A model generated the notes under the pieces. That model had not been told where the DNA came from, did no database searches, and worked only from the letters and a program-made list of their open reading frames with translations. Positions 1 to 4,781 of a stretch of 5,193 bases of DNA are shown piece after piece. Within the stretch, counting starts at the first letter, position 1. Each line of letters starts with the position of its first letter. A program made the position numbers and the translations under genes. The stretch is from Anaerolineae bacterium (GTDB taxonomy: Bacteria; Chloroflexota; Anaerolineae; UBA1429). Location: assembly GCA_016928125.1 (NCBI GenBank), contig JAFGLK010000378.1:1-5193 (forward strand). Reading direction: 5' to 3'.

Positions 1-34
1 AACGCTTCTGCCAAGTAGCGCCTGACGGCATGGC

Positions 35-62
35 TTGAGACATCGTAGAGCAGGTCTACAGT
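35..62 (+). promoter_or_regulatory. putative promoter of the nucleotidyltransferase gene
   Basis: TTGAGA (35-40) matches the -35 consensus at 5 of 6 bases. A 16-bp spacer leads to TACAGT (57-62), which matches the -10 consensus at 4 of 6. A short inverted repeat, GTAGA-N5-TCTAC (45-59), lies in the spacer and touches the -10, so it could be an operator. If this promoter is real, transcription starts near 69. That would exclude the GTG at 61 as a start codon and favour the ATG at 106. The match is moderate and rests on sequence alone. Confidence 0.35.
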
Positions 63-105
63 GCAGGAACACACAAGCGACCCGATACCACGCCCCGCCC
101 CTATC

Positions 106-630
106 ATGTCCGCCGCCGACGTCCTCGACATCGTCCACCTCTTCGCCGAGAACGGCATCGGGCTGGTCATCGACGGCGGCTGGGGCGTGGACGCGCTGCT
201 GGGCGAGCAGACCCGCCCCCACGCCGACCTGGACATCGCCGTGGAGCACCGGGATGTGCCGCGCATGCGGGCGTTGCTGGCGGCGCGGGGCTATCGCGAG
301 GCGCCCCGGGACGATTCCTGGGAGTGCAATTTCGTCCTGGGCGACGATCGCGGCCACGAGATCGACGTCCACTCGTACACCTTTGACGCGGCGGGCAAGC
401 TGGTCCACGGCGTGCCCTATCCCGCGGCGTCGCTCACCGGCCACGGCCAGATCGGCGGCCAGCCGGTGCGCTGCATCCCGCCCGAGTGGATGGTGGCCTT
501 CCACTCCGGCTATCCGCTGGACGAGGACGACTATCGCGACGTGAAGGCGCTCTGCGCGCGGTTCGGCATCCCGCTGCCGGCGGAGTATGGGCCGTTCGAG
601 GGCCGGCCCGCCCGCGGCTCGCCGCCGTAG
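106..630 (+). CDS. ANT(2'')-like aminoglycoside/lincosamide nucleotidyltransferase family protein
   Basis: This is a 174-residue protein of the small nucleotidyltransferase family that includes aminoglycoside 2''-adenylyltransferase and Lnu-type lincosamide nucleotidyltransferases. Members transfer a nucleotide, usually AMP, from NTP to a hydroxyl of the drug in the cytoplasm. The signature is clear: DGGWGVDALLG (residues 23-33), then TRPHADLDIAVE (36-47), whose D41 and D43 are the expected metal-binding carboxylates, and HEIDVH (84-89), which supplies the third acidic position. The C-terminal ALCARFGIPLP stretch is also typical. The length fits the family. I chose ATG 106 because family members start a few residues before the DVL helix. 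The frame is open back to GTG 61, which has a weak GCAGG upstream but may overlap a promoter. No good Shine-Dalgarno precedes 106. Chromosomal homologues often have no proven resistance role, so the substrate is unknown. Confidence 0.88.
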   Translation: MSAADVLDIVHLFAENGIGLVIDGGWGVDALLGEQTRPHADLDIAVEHRDVPRMRALLAARGYREAPRDDSWECNFVLGDDRGHEIDVHSYTFDAAGKLVHGVPYPAASLTGHGQIGGQPVRCIPPEWMVAFHSGYPLDEDDYRDVKALCARFGIPLPAEYGPFEGRPARGSPP

Positions 631-745
631 CTCGACAGCGCCGCAGCTTGCCTGCGTGTGCCGACCTCGATGTCGGCGCGCGATGTGGGCCTCGGCCCAA
701 GTCCGCCCCGGCGCTCGTGGGACCGACGCGAAGAAACGCAAACGC
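631..745. other. intergenic region with hairpins, no gene seen
   Basis: Together with the leader at 776-958, this makes up the 328-bp gap between the nucleotidyltransferase and the DUF362 remnant. I see no supported gene here. A strong hairpin lies at 658-679 (GCCGAC / GTCGGC with a 6-nt loop, extendable by two pairs). It is followed by GGGCC-TC-GGCCC at 687-698. The hairpins could end transcription of the upstream gene, but no T-tract follows, so a standard intrinsic terminator is not shown. Long open frames on both strands here reflect high GC and lack family features. Confidence 0.5.
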
Positions 746-775
746 TTGACAACGTCGCTTTGCAGGACGTATCAT
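746..775 (+). promoter_or_regulatory. sigma70-type promoter upstream of the DUF362 remnant
   Basis: A perfect -35, TTGACA (746-751), an 18-bp spacer and TATCAT (770-775, 5 of 6 to TATAAT) form one of the two best promoters in the window. The predicted start is near 782, leaving a leader of about 177 nt before the ATG at 959. The leader contains a hairpin with an 8-bp stem (887-894 with 902-909, 7-nt loop), followed by a clean Shine-Dalgarno. No T-run follows the hairpin. A role in leader regulation is possible but not shown. Confidence 0.65.
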
Positions 776-886
776 CAATCAGCGCAGCACGGGCATACCC
801 CACATCTCAGCTTCCCCGCTGCCGCCAGCGTCTTGGGTTCATCGCCGCATCCCCGCCACCCGTGCGCGCGAGCCATATCGACGCTT

Positions 887-909
887 CTCGCCCTTCTGCC
901 GAGGGCGAG
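887..909 (+). promoter_or_regulatory. leader hairpin before the DUF362 remnant
   Basis: CTCGCCCT (887-894) pairs perfectly with AGGGCGAG (902-909) around a 7-nt loop. The hairpin ends 49 nt before the start codon at 959 and 38 nt before the Shine-Dalgarno GGGAGGG (948-954), so it does not mask the ribosome-binding site directly. It belongs to no riboswitch class I recognise. It could simply be one more GC-rich palindrome of the kind common in this window. Confidence 0.4.
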
Positions 910-958
910 GGCGCCTCGCAGCATGCGTGTGGGCTCGCATAGGCGAAGGGAGGGCGCG

Positions 959-1288
959 ATGACAATCGACACACCTCGCGAAGTACCGGTTGCAGCTATC
1001 CTCAAGGCGACCTATGGCTCGGCCGAGGCTCAGATCAGAGAGGGGCTGCGCCTGCTGGGCTACGAGCCGCAGCGCAAGCGTCTTCTCTTGAAGCCCAACG
1101 TGGTCACCTATGCGCGCTGGTTGCCCGTGGGCGGGGTGCCCCGCGCCGTGCACACGGACCTGCGCTTCCTCGAGGCGCTGCTGCGCGTCTTCGCTGGCTA
1201 TGAGATCGTGATCGCCGAGGGCGGCGTGGCGCACGGGGATACAGCTACGGGCGCTATCGTCTCACGCGCCCCGGTCGTAGGGCTGTAG
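959..1288 (+). pseudogene. truncated DUF362-family gene (N-terminal third only)
   Basis: The reading frame gives 109 residues from ATG 959, preceded by GGGAGGG at 948-954 with 4-nt spacing. The frame is open further upstream, but that part has no family features. LLLKPNVV (residues 42-49), the following helix with a conserved HTDLRFLEALL segment (65-75), and IVIAEGGVAHGDTA (83-96) match the start of DUF362 domain proteins. These are usually about 300-400 residues and have no settled general function; some carry ferredoxin-like domains. After residue 96 (about position 1246) the resemblance stops, and the frame ends within the last codons of the convergent vapC gene, overlapping it by 27 bp. 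I found no DUF362 C-terminal part elsewhere in the window, so I infer a deletion or replacement at this junction. A short functional product cannot be excluded. Confidence 0.68.
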
Positions 1289-1651
1289 GGTCTGTGCGCT
1301 GGGGATAACCCCATAGTGCCTTGCGTTGAAGGTGGCCAGTGGGGTGCTCAGCCCGACCGCTGTCTCGGCGATCAGCGCATCGAGAATACCCAGGTCGTGG
1401 CCCAGGGGATACGCCGCGAAATCGTCGAAAGCCCGAGCGCAATCCTCCAAAGTGGGCCAGTATCTCTGGTAGGGCCGCAGAAAACGTTGCAGTTGCCTCT
1501 GCTCGTCCCGATTCCGACACCCCTGCAAGAGTTCCATCCCCACCAGGCCGGGGATGCCGATCACTTCGGTACCCAGCGAGTGGAGCCACTCTATGGCCGG
1601 CCCATGGCGACGGATGACGTCGATCATCACATCCGTATCCACCAGGATCAT
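1262..1651 (-). CDS. vapC: VapC-type PIN-domain ribonuclease toxin
   Basis: The 129-residue product has the full PIN-domain layout of VapC toxins, Mg-dependent endoribonucleases that block translation by cutting RNA, often tRNA or rRNA. Visible features are the N-terminal MILVDTDVMID with acidic D5, the GMELLQG motif with E40, the GILDALIAETA helix with D91, and the late LATFNARHY segment (T107, N109) that corresponds to the usual TxNxxHF. The length is normal for the family. The start overlaps the stop of the upstream antitoxin gene by 4 bases (ATGA, 1648-1651), with GGAGAG (1659-1664) seven bases before the ATG. This implies translational coupling. The stop lies inside the 3' end of the convergent DUF362 remnant. 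The RNA target cannot be read from sequence. Confidence 0.93.
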   Translation of the reverse strand: MILVDTDVMIDVIRRHGPAIEWLHSLGTEVIGIPGLVGMELLQGCRNRDEQRQLQRFLRPYQRYWPTLEDCARAFDDFAAYPLGHDLGILDALIAETAVGLSTPLATFNARHYGVIPSAQTLQPYDRGA

Positions 1652-1917
1652 TCGGCCACTCTCCGGCGATGTTCCGCATCGCAGCGCAGGCGGCGAGCAT
1701 ACCCGGGGCTGTCGCCCATGTCATCGCGATCGGCCCAAAGGCCCACGATGGCCGAGCTCAGCAACTCACGGGCGGTCAACGCGCGCGTCCCAGGCATGGC
1801 CCGTTCCCGACGCTGTTTCTCCTTCAGATAGCCGATGAAATCCAGAACCTCGGCCCAGCGGCCTGGCTCAAGGCCCGACAACGCGTCCATGATCCGTTTC
1901 TCGGTGATCTTCTCCAT
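1648..1917 (-). CDS. vapB: VapB-like antitoxin (DUF2281-like)
   Basis: This 89-residue partner lies directly upstream of vapC. Residues 1-35 (EKRIMDALSGLEPGRWAEVLDFIGYLKEK) form the short N-terminal segment with the 'EVLDFI-YLK' pattern seen in many DUF2281-like antitoxins. LTARELLSSAIVGLW (47-61) followed by ADRDDMGDSPGYARRLR (62-78) is the toxin-binding tail typical of antitoxins paired with this VapC type. I chose ATG 1917, which has AAGGA (1927-1931) nine bases upstream on this strand. An in-frame ATG at 1956 would add 13 residues but has a poorer ribosome site. The antitoxin is expected to neutralise VapC and, with it, repress the operon. The DNA-binding fold is not obvious by eye, so autoregulation is inferred from the family. 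Confidence 0.87.
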   Translation of the reverse strand: MEKITEKRIMDALSGLEPGRWAEVLDFIGYLKEKQRRERAMPGTRALTARELLSSAIVGLWADRDDMGDSPGYARRLRCDAEHRRRVAE

Positions 1918-1978
1918 CGGCGTTTGTCCTTGGCTGACCTTCGGAACCCGGCCCATAGCCGCCCAGTACCCTTCCTGG

Positions 1979-2007
1979 ATCATAGCACAAACGCGAGGCG
2001 AGGCCAA
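1979..2007 (-). promoter_or_regulatory. putative vapBC promoter, extended -10
   Basis: On the minus strand, TTGGCC (2002-2007; 4 of 6 to TTGACA) and TATGAT (1979-1984; 5 of 6) are separated by 17 bp. The -10 is preceded by TG one base away (TGCTATGAT), an extended -10 that compensates for the weak -35. The predicted start near 1972 gives a leader of about 55 nt before vapB at 1917. It would also leave room for the alternative start at 1956, although only about 16 nt from the transcript end. Confidence 0.5.
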
Positions 2008-2173
2008 GGTGCAATCGGGGACCAGGGGCGCCCTACCGCGTTTCGACTCGCCGGGTCTCCCCATTGCCCCGCCTCCCCCTCCCAGCCTACCGGCACGGCC
2101 TGCCGGCCTGCCGCTTGCCTTTTGTCCCCGATCGGACACAATGTGCTCAGCAGGTGCTGCTCAGGAGGCCAAC
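1985..2173. other. divergent intergenic region between vapBC and the DUF3788 gene
   Basis: This is most of a 256-bp gap between divergently transcribed units. It contains a pyrimidine-rich run at about 2055-2090, a hairpin CCGGCA / TGCCGG (2090-2095 with 2101-2106), and a weak plus-strand promoter candidate: TTGCCT (2115-2120), 16-bp spacer, CACAAT (2137-2142). The candidate's spacer includes TGTCC-N6-GGACA (2123-2138), a possible operator. Frames crossing the region have no family features, so I call no gene. Confidence 0.4.
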
Positions 2174-2622
2174 GTGAGCGTCAGCGCCTTCACCGACAAG
2201 CAACACGAGCCGACCGACGACGAGCTGCGCGAGACCATGGGCGCGGGCGCGGCCATCTGGGACATTCTGCTAAGGTTCATCCGTGAGACCTACGCCGCGA
2301 GGAGGATTTCCGCTTCCTGTACGGCCAGCGTTACGGCTGGGCGCGACGATTCCGCCTGCGGCGCCAGTTCCTGGCTTCGCTCTACCCCACCGAGGGGGGC
2401 GTCACCGTCCAGATCAACCTCGGGCCGGAGGCGGTCGAGCGGGCCCAGGCCATGGGCCTTGGCCAGGGCGCCCAGGAGGCCATCGCGCGGGCCCACCCCT
2501 ATCCTGAGGGGCGCTGGCTGTTCATCCCCGTGGCGACGGCGGACGACATCCGCGATGTCCAGCGCTTGCTGGCCTTGCGCGTCGAAACCAAACGCCTGCG
2601 GACGGATTCCCCTTCCGATTGA
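2174..2622 (+). pseudogene. DUF3788-family gene interrupted by one frameshift
   Basis: The gene starts at GTG 2174, with AGGAGG (2163-2168) five bases upstream. The first about 42 codons read FTDKQHEPTDDELRE..WDILLRFIRETY, the expected N-terminus of DUF3788 proteins. Near 2297-2302 the family sequence moves to the -1 frame. It continues EDFRFLYGQRYGWARRF, then SLYPTEGGVTVQINLGPEAVE, AHPYPEGRWLFIPV and DDIRDVQRLLALR, ending at TGA 2620-2622. Together the two parts cover a normal-length protein of about 149 residues. DUF3788 has no known function. A one-base deletion (or a two-base gain) explains the break. A sequencing error is equally possible, because both halves otherwise look intact. The VOC gene begins 21 bp downstream, so the two are probably co-transcribed. 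Confidence 0.78.
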
Positions 2623-2643
2623 CGGCGATCTGAGGAGGCGAAC

Positions 2644-3015
2644 ATGCGCTTTGACGGCATCTGTTTGATCACCCAGGATGTTCCGCGTCTGGTCGCGTTC
2701 TACACCGAGGTGCTGGGCGTCCCGGCGGAGGGCGACGACACCCACGCGGCGCTGCAGACGCAGGGCGCCCATCTCGCGATCTTTTCGGTCGCCGGCATGG
2801 AGGAGATGGCGCCCGGCTCCATGGCCGGGGCGGGTCAGGGCAGCGTCACCCTCGGCTTTGAGGTCGCCGACGTGGACGCCGAGTACGAGCGGCTGAAGGT
2901 TTTGGGGGGCGCGTTCGTCAAGCCGCCGCAGACGCACCCCTGGGGCGCGCGTTCCGTCTGGTTCCGGGATCCCGATGGGCACATCGTGGACTTCTTTGCC
3001 TTGGTGGCCGCGTAG
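2644..3015 (+). CDS. VOC superfamily (glyoxalase/bleomycin-resistance fold) protein
   Basis: The 123-residue protein has two beta-alpha-beta-beta-beta halves, as in the vicinal oxygen chelate superfamily. The first half begins FDGICLITQDVPRLVAFYTEVLGV (residues 3-26). The second begins SVTLGFEVADVDAEYERLKVLG (67-88) and ends in SVWFRDPDGHIVDFF (104-118), the classic closing motif. The length is right for a single-domain member. Metal ligands look non-standard: no histidine or glutamate sits at the usual first-strand position (ICLIT), and the last strand has D116 where glutamate is common. The protein may therefore bind a ligand without classic metal catalysis; glyoxalase I activity should not be assumed. 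ATG 2644 has AGGAGG (2633-2638) with 5-nt spacing. It lies 21 bp after the DUF3788 gene, suggesting an operon. Confidence 0.9.
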   Translation: MRFDGICLITQDVPRLVAFYTEVLGVPAEGDDTHAALQTQGAHLAIFSVAGMEEMAPGSMAGAGQGSVTLGFEVADVDAEYERLKVLGGAFVKPPQTHPWGARSVWFRDPDGHIVDFFALVAA

Positions 3016-3049
3016 TGTCGCGGGGCAGAGCACCGAGGACCCGCATGGC

Positions 3050-3182
3050 GCGCCCAGCTCCCGCTTGGCACAAGGAGCGCATGCAGCGCCAAGCTCCAGC
3101 TTGGCACAAGGAGCGCATGGAGCGCCAAGCTCCAGCTTGGCACAAGGAGCGCATGGAGCGCCAAGCTCCAGCTTGGCATGAG
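3050..3182. repeat. 36-bp palindromic tandem repeat, four units, upstream of the protease gene
   Basis: Four units repeat at exactly 36 bp. Their 18-nt palindromes lie at 3052-3069, 3088-3105, 3124-3141 and 3160-3177. The core GCCAAGCTCCAGCTTGGC pairs 8+8 around CC. The first unit is a variant (GCCCAGCTCCCGCTTGGC) with two changes that each break a pair. The linker carries AAGGAGCGCATG, a Shine-Dalgarno-like run next to an ATG, so one frame (ATG 3045 to TAG 3183-3185, preceded by GAGGA at 3035-3039) would encode 46 residues built from 12-residue repeats such as MERQAPAWHKER. The unit has no stop in any of the six frames, so openness is not evidence of coding. A REP-like hairpin array between two genes is the simpler reading. 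Confidence 0.9.
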
Positions 3183-3214
3183 TAGGCGAGCGTCGCGCCC
3201 GAGAGGAGGACATC

Positions 3215-4114
3215 ATGAGCCACGCAGTACGACCGTCGGCCGCTGATTCCGCCGCGAGCAGGCCCGTGCAAAGGCTCTCGCTGGCCAGGCCCCTGCTGAT
3301 GGGCGCGATCCTGTTCCTGATCGCCCTGGTCTTCAAATGGATCGACACCTTTGTGATTCGAGGGGATGAACGGCTGGGCGAACTCATCATCAGCAAATCG
3401 CTTGGCTTTGCGTTGGTTCTTGTGTGGATCTGGCTCGCCGGGCGCAAGCCGCGGGACATTGGGCTGCACACAACGGGGCTGGGCCCCGGCCTGTTGGTGG
3501 GCGCCCTCAGCACGCTGGGCGCCTTTGTGGTGGGCTACGGCGTCGAGTTCGCACTGGCCGCGGCCCAGGGCGCCCAGCCCACCTTGCGGGTGGGCGCCAT
3601 CGACTCGAAGATGGGCGTCACGGGCGGCGTGCTCTTTGCCCTGTGGCTGCTCCTGGGCAACGTCATCAACTCCTTCATGGAGGAAGGGCTCTTCCGCGGG
3701 GCGATGGGGCGCCTGGCCCGCATCCGGTTCAGCTTCTGGCGGGCCAACTGGTTCCAGGCGCTCATCTTTGCCATCTGGCATCTCCCCTGGGTGCTCAAGT
3801 ACTATCAGTTGGGCCAGATCGAGACGGGGGGCCAGATGATCATGACGATCATCTCCAACTCGGTGCCCCAGCTCCTGATCGGGCTCGTCTATGGCTACCT
3901 CTTCCTCAAGACCGGCAACCTGTGGGCGCCCTGGATCGCGCACATGCTCTCCAACTCGGTGTTGAATCTGTTGCACACCACCACCACCCAGGGCATGGAT
4001 GTCATGATCCCATTGCGTATGAGCGTCTACACCGTGGTCATGTTTCTGGCCCTGTTTTGGGTCAGGCGGGTGGCCGCGAAGCAGCGCCTGTCGGAGGCGA
4101 AGCCTTGGACCTAG
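3215..4114 (+). CDS. CPBP-family intramembrane metalloprotease (Rce1/Abi-like)
   Basis: The 299-residue membrane protein carries all three motifs of the CPBP (Rce1-like) glutamic-type intramembrane protease domain. These are EExxxR at E156-E157-R161 (FMEEGLFRG), FxxxH at F185-H189 (IFAIWHLPW) and HxxxN at H243-N247 (IAHMLSNS). Hydrophobic segments are visible at about residues 27-46, 60-76, 91-116, 135-153, 178-196, 207-231, 234-254 and 268-284. The N-terminal 20 residues are polar, with no cleavable signal peptide evident. Bacterial members include bacteriocin self-immunity and processing proteins, but the substrate of this one is unknown. ATG 3215 has AGGAGGA (3204-3210) four bases upstream. 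The gene is 200 bp after the VOC gene, separated by the 36-bp repeat array. The same repeat returns ten bases after the stop, so the gene is bracketed by direct repeats. Confidence 0.95.
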   Translation: MSHAVRPSAADSAASRPVQRLSLARPLLMGAILFLIALVFKWIDTFVIRGDERLGELIISKSLGFALVLVWIWLAGRKPRDIGLHTTGLGPGLLVGALSTLGAFVVGYGVEFALAAAQGAQPTLRVGAIDSKMGVTGGVLFALWLLLGNVINSFMEEGLFRGAMGRLARIRFSFWRANWFQALIFAIWHLPWVLKYYQLGQIETGGQMIMTIISNSVPQLLIGLVYGYLFLKTGNLWAPWIAHMLSNSVLNLLHTTTTQGMDVMIPLRMSVYTVVMFLALFWVRRVAAKQRLSEAKPWT

Positions 4115-4123
4115 CGCCCTACG

Positions 4124-4205
4124 ATGGAGCGCCAAGCTCCAGCTTGGCATGAGGCGCGCATGGAGCGCCCAGCTCCCGCTTGGCACAAGGAGCGCATGCA
4201 GCGCC
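4124..4205. repeat. 36-bp palindromic repeat, two units, downstream of the protease gene
   Basis: The palindromes lie at 4131-4148 (perfect core) and 4167-4184 (the same two-base variant as the first upstream unit). They are 36 bp apart and in the same orientation as the upstream array. Positions 4124-4153 equal 3153-3182 over 30 bases. Positions 4165-4205 equal 3050-3090 over 41 bases. A third unit would begin at 4203, but after GCC the sequence switches to a different hairpin. Confidence 0.9.
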
Positions 4206-4252
4206 GGGCGATGAATCGCCCCGGCCAAGGGGCCACGCCCCATGAATGGGGC
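4206..4252. repeat. three consecutive hairpins
   Basis: Three perfect palindromes follow one another: GGGCGA-TGAA-TCGCCC (4206-4221), GGCC-AAGG-GGCC (4223-4234) and GCCCCA-TGAA-TGGGGC (4237-4252). The first and third share the TGAA loop and differ in stem sequence. As RNA they could stop or protect the 3' end of the protease transcript, though there is no T-tract. They may also be degenerate members of a REP-like family. Confidence 0.7.
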
Positions 4253-4313
4253 TTCCAGACGCAGACGAGCATAGGCGACGCAAGAGTGCGCGCAGCCCAC
4301 ACGAGCCAGCCCT
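4253..4313. other. short unique spacer, nothing recognised
   Basis: About 60 bp of unique sequence link the hairpin cluster to the 133-bp tandem repeat. I see no gene, promoter or terminator in it. With the flanking repeats it forms part of the 667-bp stretch without a supported gene between the protease stop (4114) and the GTG at 4782. Confidence 0.4.
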
Positions 4314-4643
4314 CCTTGGCGGCCTTGGCGCCTTGGCGCGAGACTCCTCCCGCGAGCAGGCCGAGCGGGAGCTCGGCAAAGTGGCGGAAGCACTGCGGGG
4401 AGCCATCGGCGCGAGTGTTGTCGTGCAGGTCGCGCCGGCCTCTCACCCTTGGCGGCCTTGGCGCCTTGGCGTGAGACTCCTCCCGCGGGCAGGCCGAGCG
4501 GGAGCTCGGCAAAGTGGCGGAAGCACTGCGGGGAGCCATCGGCGCGAGTGTTGTCGCGCAGGCCGCGCCGGTCTCTCACCCTTGGCGGCCTTGGCGCCTT
4601 GGCGCGAGACTCCTCCTGCGGGCAGGCCGAGCGGGAGCTCGGC
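4314..4643. repeat. 133-bp tandem repeat, 2.5 copies
   Basis: Copies lie at 4314-4446, 4447-4579 and 4580-4643 (first 64 bp only). Copies 1 and 2 differ at five positions by my reading, and copy 3 differs from copy 2 at two. Each begins with three CCTTGGCG-type octamers, continues to a palindrome GCCGAGC-GGGA-GCTCGGC (4360-4377, 4493-4510, 4626-4643), then a 69-nt tail. The partial third copy stops exactly at the end of that palindrome. The upstream CTCCCGC can also pair with GCGGGAG inside the palindrome in copies 1 and 2, giving a competing fold. The unit length is not a multiple of three, so a reading frame changes with each copy. This argues against a coding role. Confidence 0.92.
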
Positions 4644-4653
4644 GCTCCGGGAA

Positions 4654-4673
4654 TCGTTCACAATTGTGAACGA
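4654..4673. promoter_or_regulatory. perfect 20-bp palindrome, candidate operator
   Basis: TCGTTCACAATTGTGAACGA is perfectly self-complementary, centred between 4663 and 4664. It is about 73 bp upstream of the predicted transcription start of the 3'-most gene and 27 bp before its -35. Its AT-rich centre stands out from the GC-rich repeats around it. The form is that expected for a dimeric helix-turn-helix regulator. The regulator is unknown; the protein encoded downstream is one candidate. Confidence 0.6.
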
Positions 4674-4700
4674 AGGACCCTCTCGCGGCGCGTCGCACTC

Positions 4701-4730
4701 TTGACAGCGCCTGCGGGGATGTGGTATGCT
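4701..4730 (+). promoter_or_regulatory. sigma70-type promoter of the wHTH gene
   Basis: A perfect TTGACA (4701-4706), an 18-bp spacer and TATGCT (4725-4730; 4 of 6 to TATAAT) place the transcription start near 4737. The leader to GTG 4782 would be about 45 nt. Flanking dyads on both sides suggest regulated expression. Confidence 0.7.
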
Positions 4731-4737
4731 GCAGTAG

Positions 4738-4753
4738 TAGAACAAACGTTCTA
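4738..4753. promoter_or_regulatory. LexA-box-like dyad over the transcription start
   Basis: TAGAAC-AAAC-GTTCTA is a perfect 6+6 inverted repeat with a 4-bp centre. Its GAAC-N4-GTTC core is that of the LexA/DinR box known from Gram-positive bacteria. It lies 7-23 bp past the -10, where a bound repressor would block initiation. The LexA specificity of this organism is unknown, so SOS control is an inference. An unrelated autoregulator could use the same dyad. Confidence 0.5.
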
Positions 4754-4781
4754 ATCACACCACAGCCCACAGGAGGCTCCC

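Noticed and set aside
61..105. GTG 61 as the start of the nucleotidyltransferase
   Set aside because: It adds 15 residues not expected in the family and overlaps a candidate -10 element. Kept as an alternative because a weak GCAGG precedes it.
658..698. Intrinsic terminator after the nucleotidyltransferase gene
   Set aside because: The hairpins are good but no T-tract follows, so only their presence is reported.
587..958. N-terminal extension of the DUF362 frame
   Set aside because: It would place the start inside the preceding gene and read across a strong promoter. The family begins after ATG 959, which has an excellent Shine-Dalgarno.
2285..2310. Programmed -1 frameshift in the DUF3788 gene
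   Set aside because: There is an internal AGGAGG at 2300-2305, but no standard X XXY YYZ slippery site in the incoming frame and no clear downstream structure. DUF3788 is not known to use frameshifting.
3050..3182. CRISPR array, because the period is 36 bp
   Set aside because: The full 36 bp is repeated head to tail. There are no unique spacers between units and no cas genes are present.
2290..3513. Minus-strand open frame of 407 codons
   Set aside because: It is antisense to the DUF3788 and VOC genes and the 36-bp array. Length is explained by high GC and a stop-free repeat unit.
4124..4474. Plus-strand 116-codon frame across the downstream repeats
   Set aside because: It consists of 36-bp repeat, hairpins and one 133-bp copy. 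The next 133-bp copy shifts the frame, so the repeat is not maintained as protein.
2918..4579. Minus-strand open frame of 553 codons
   Set aside because: It runs antisense through the complete CPBP gene and through both repeat arrays. Its sequence is mostly translated repeat and mirror-frame composition with no family motif.
4314..4653. Retron, group II intron or tRNA-like element in the repeat region
   Set aside because: No reverse transcriptase, no tRNA-like fold and no intron motifs are visible; the region is explained by tandem repeats and hairpins.
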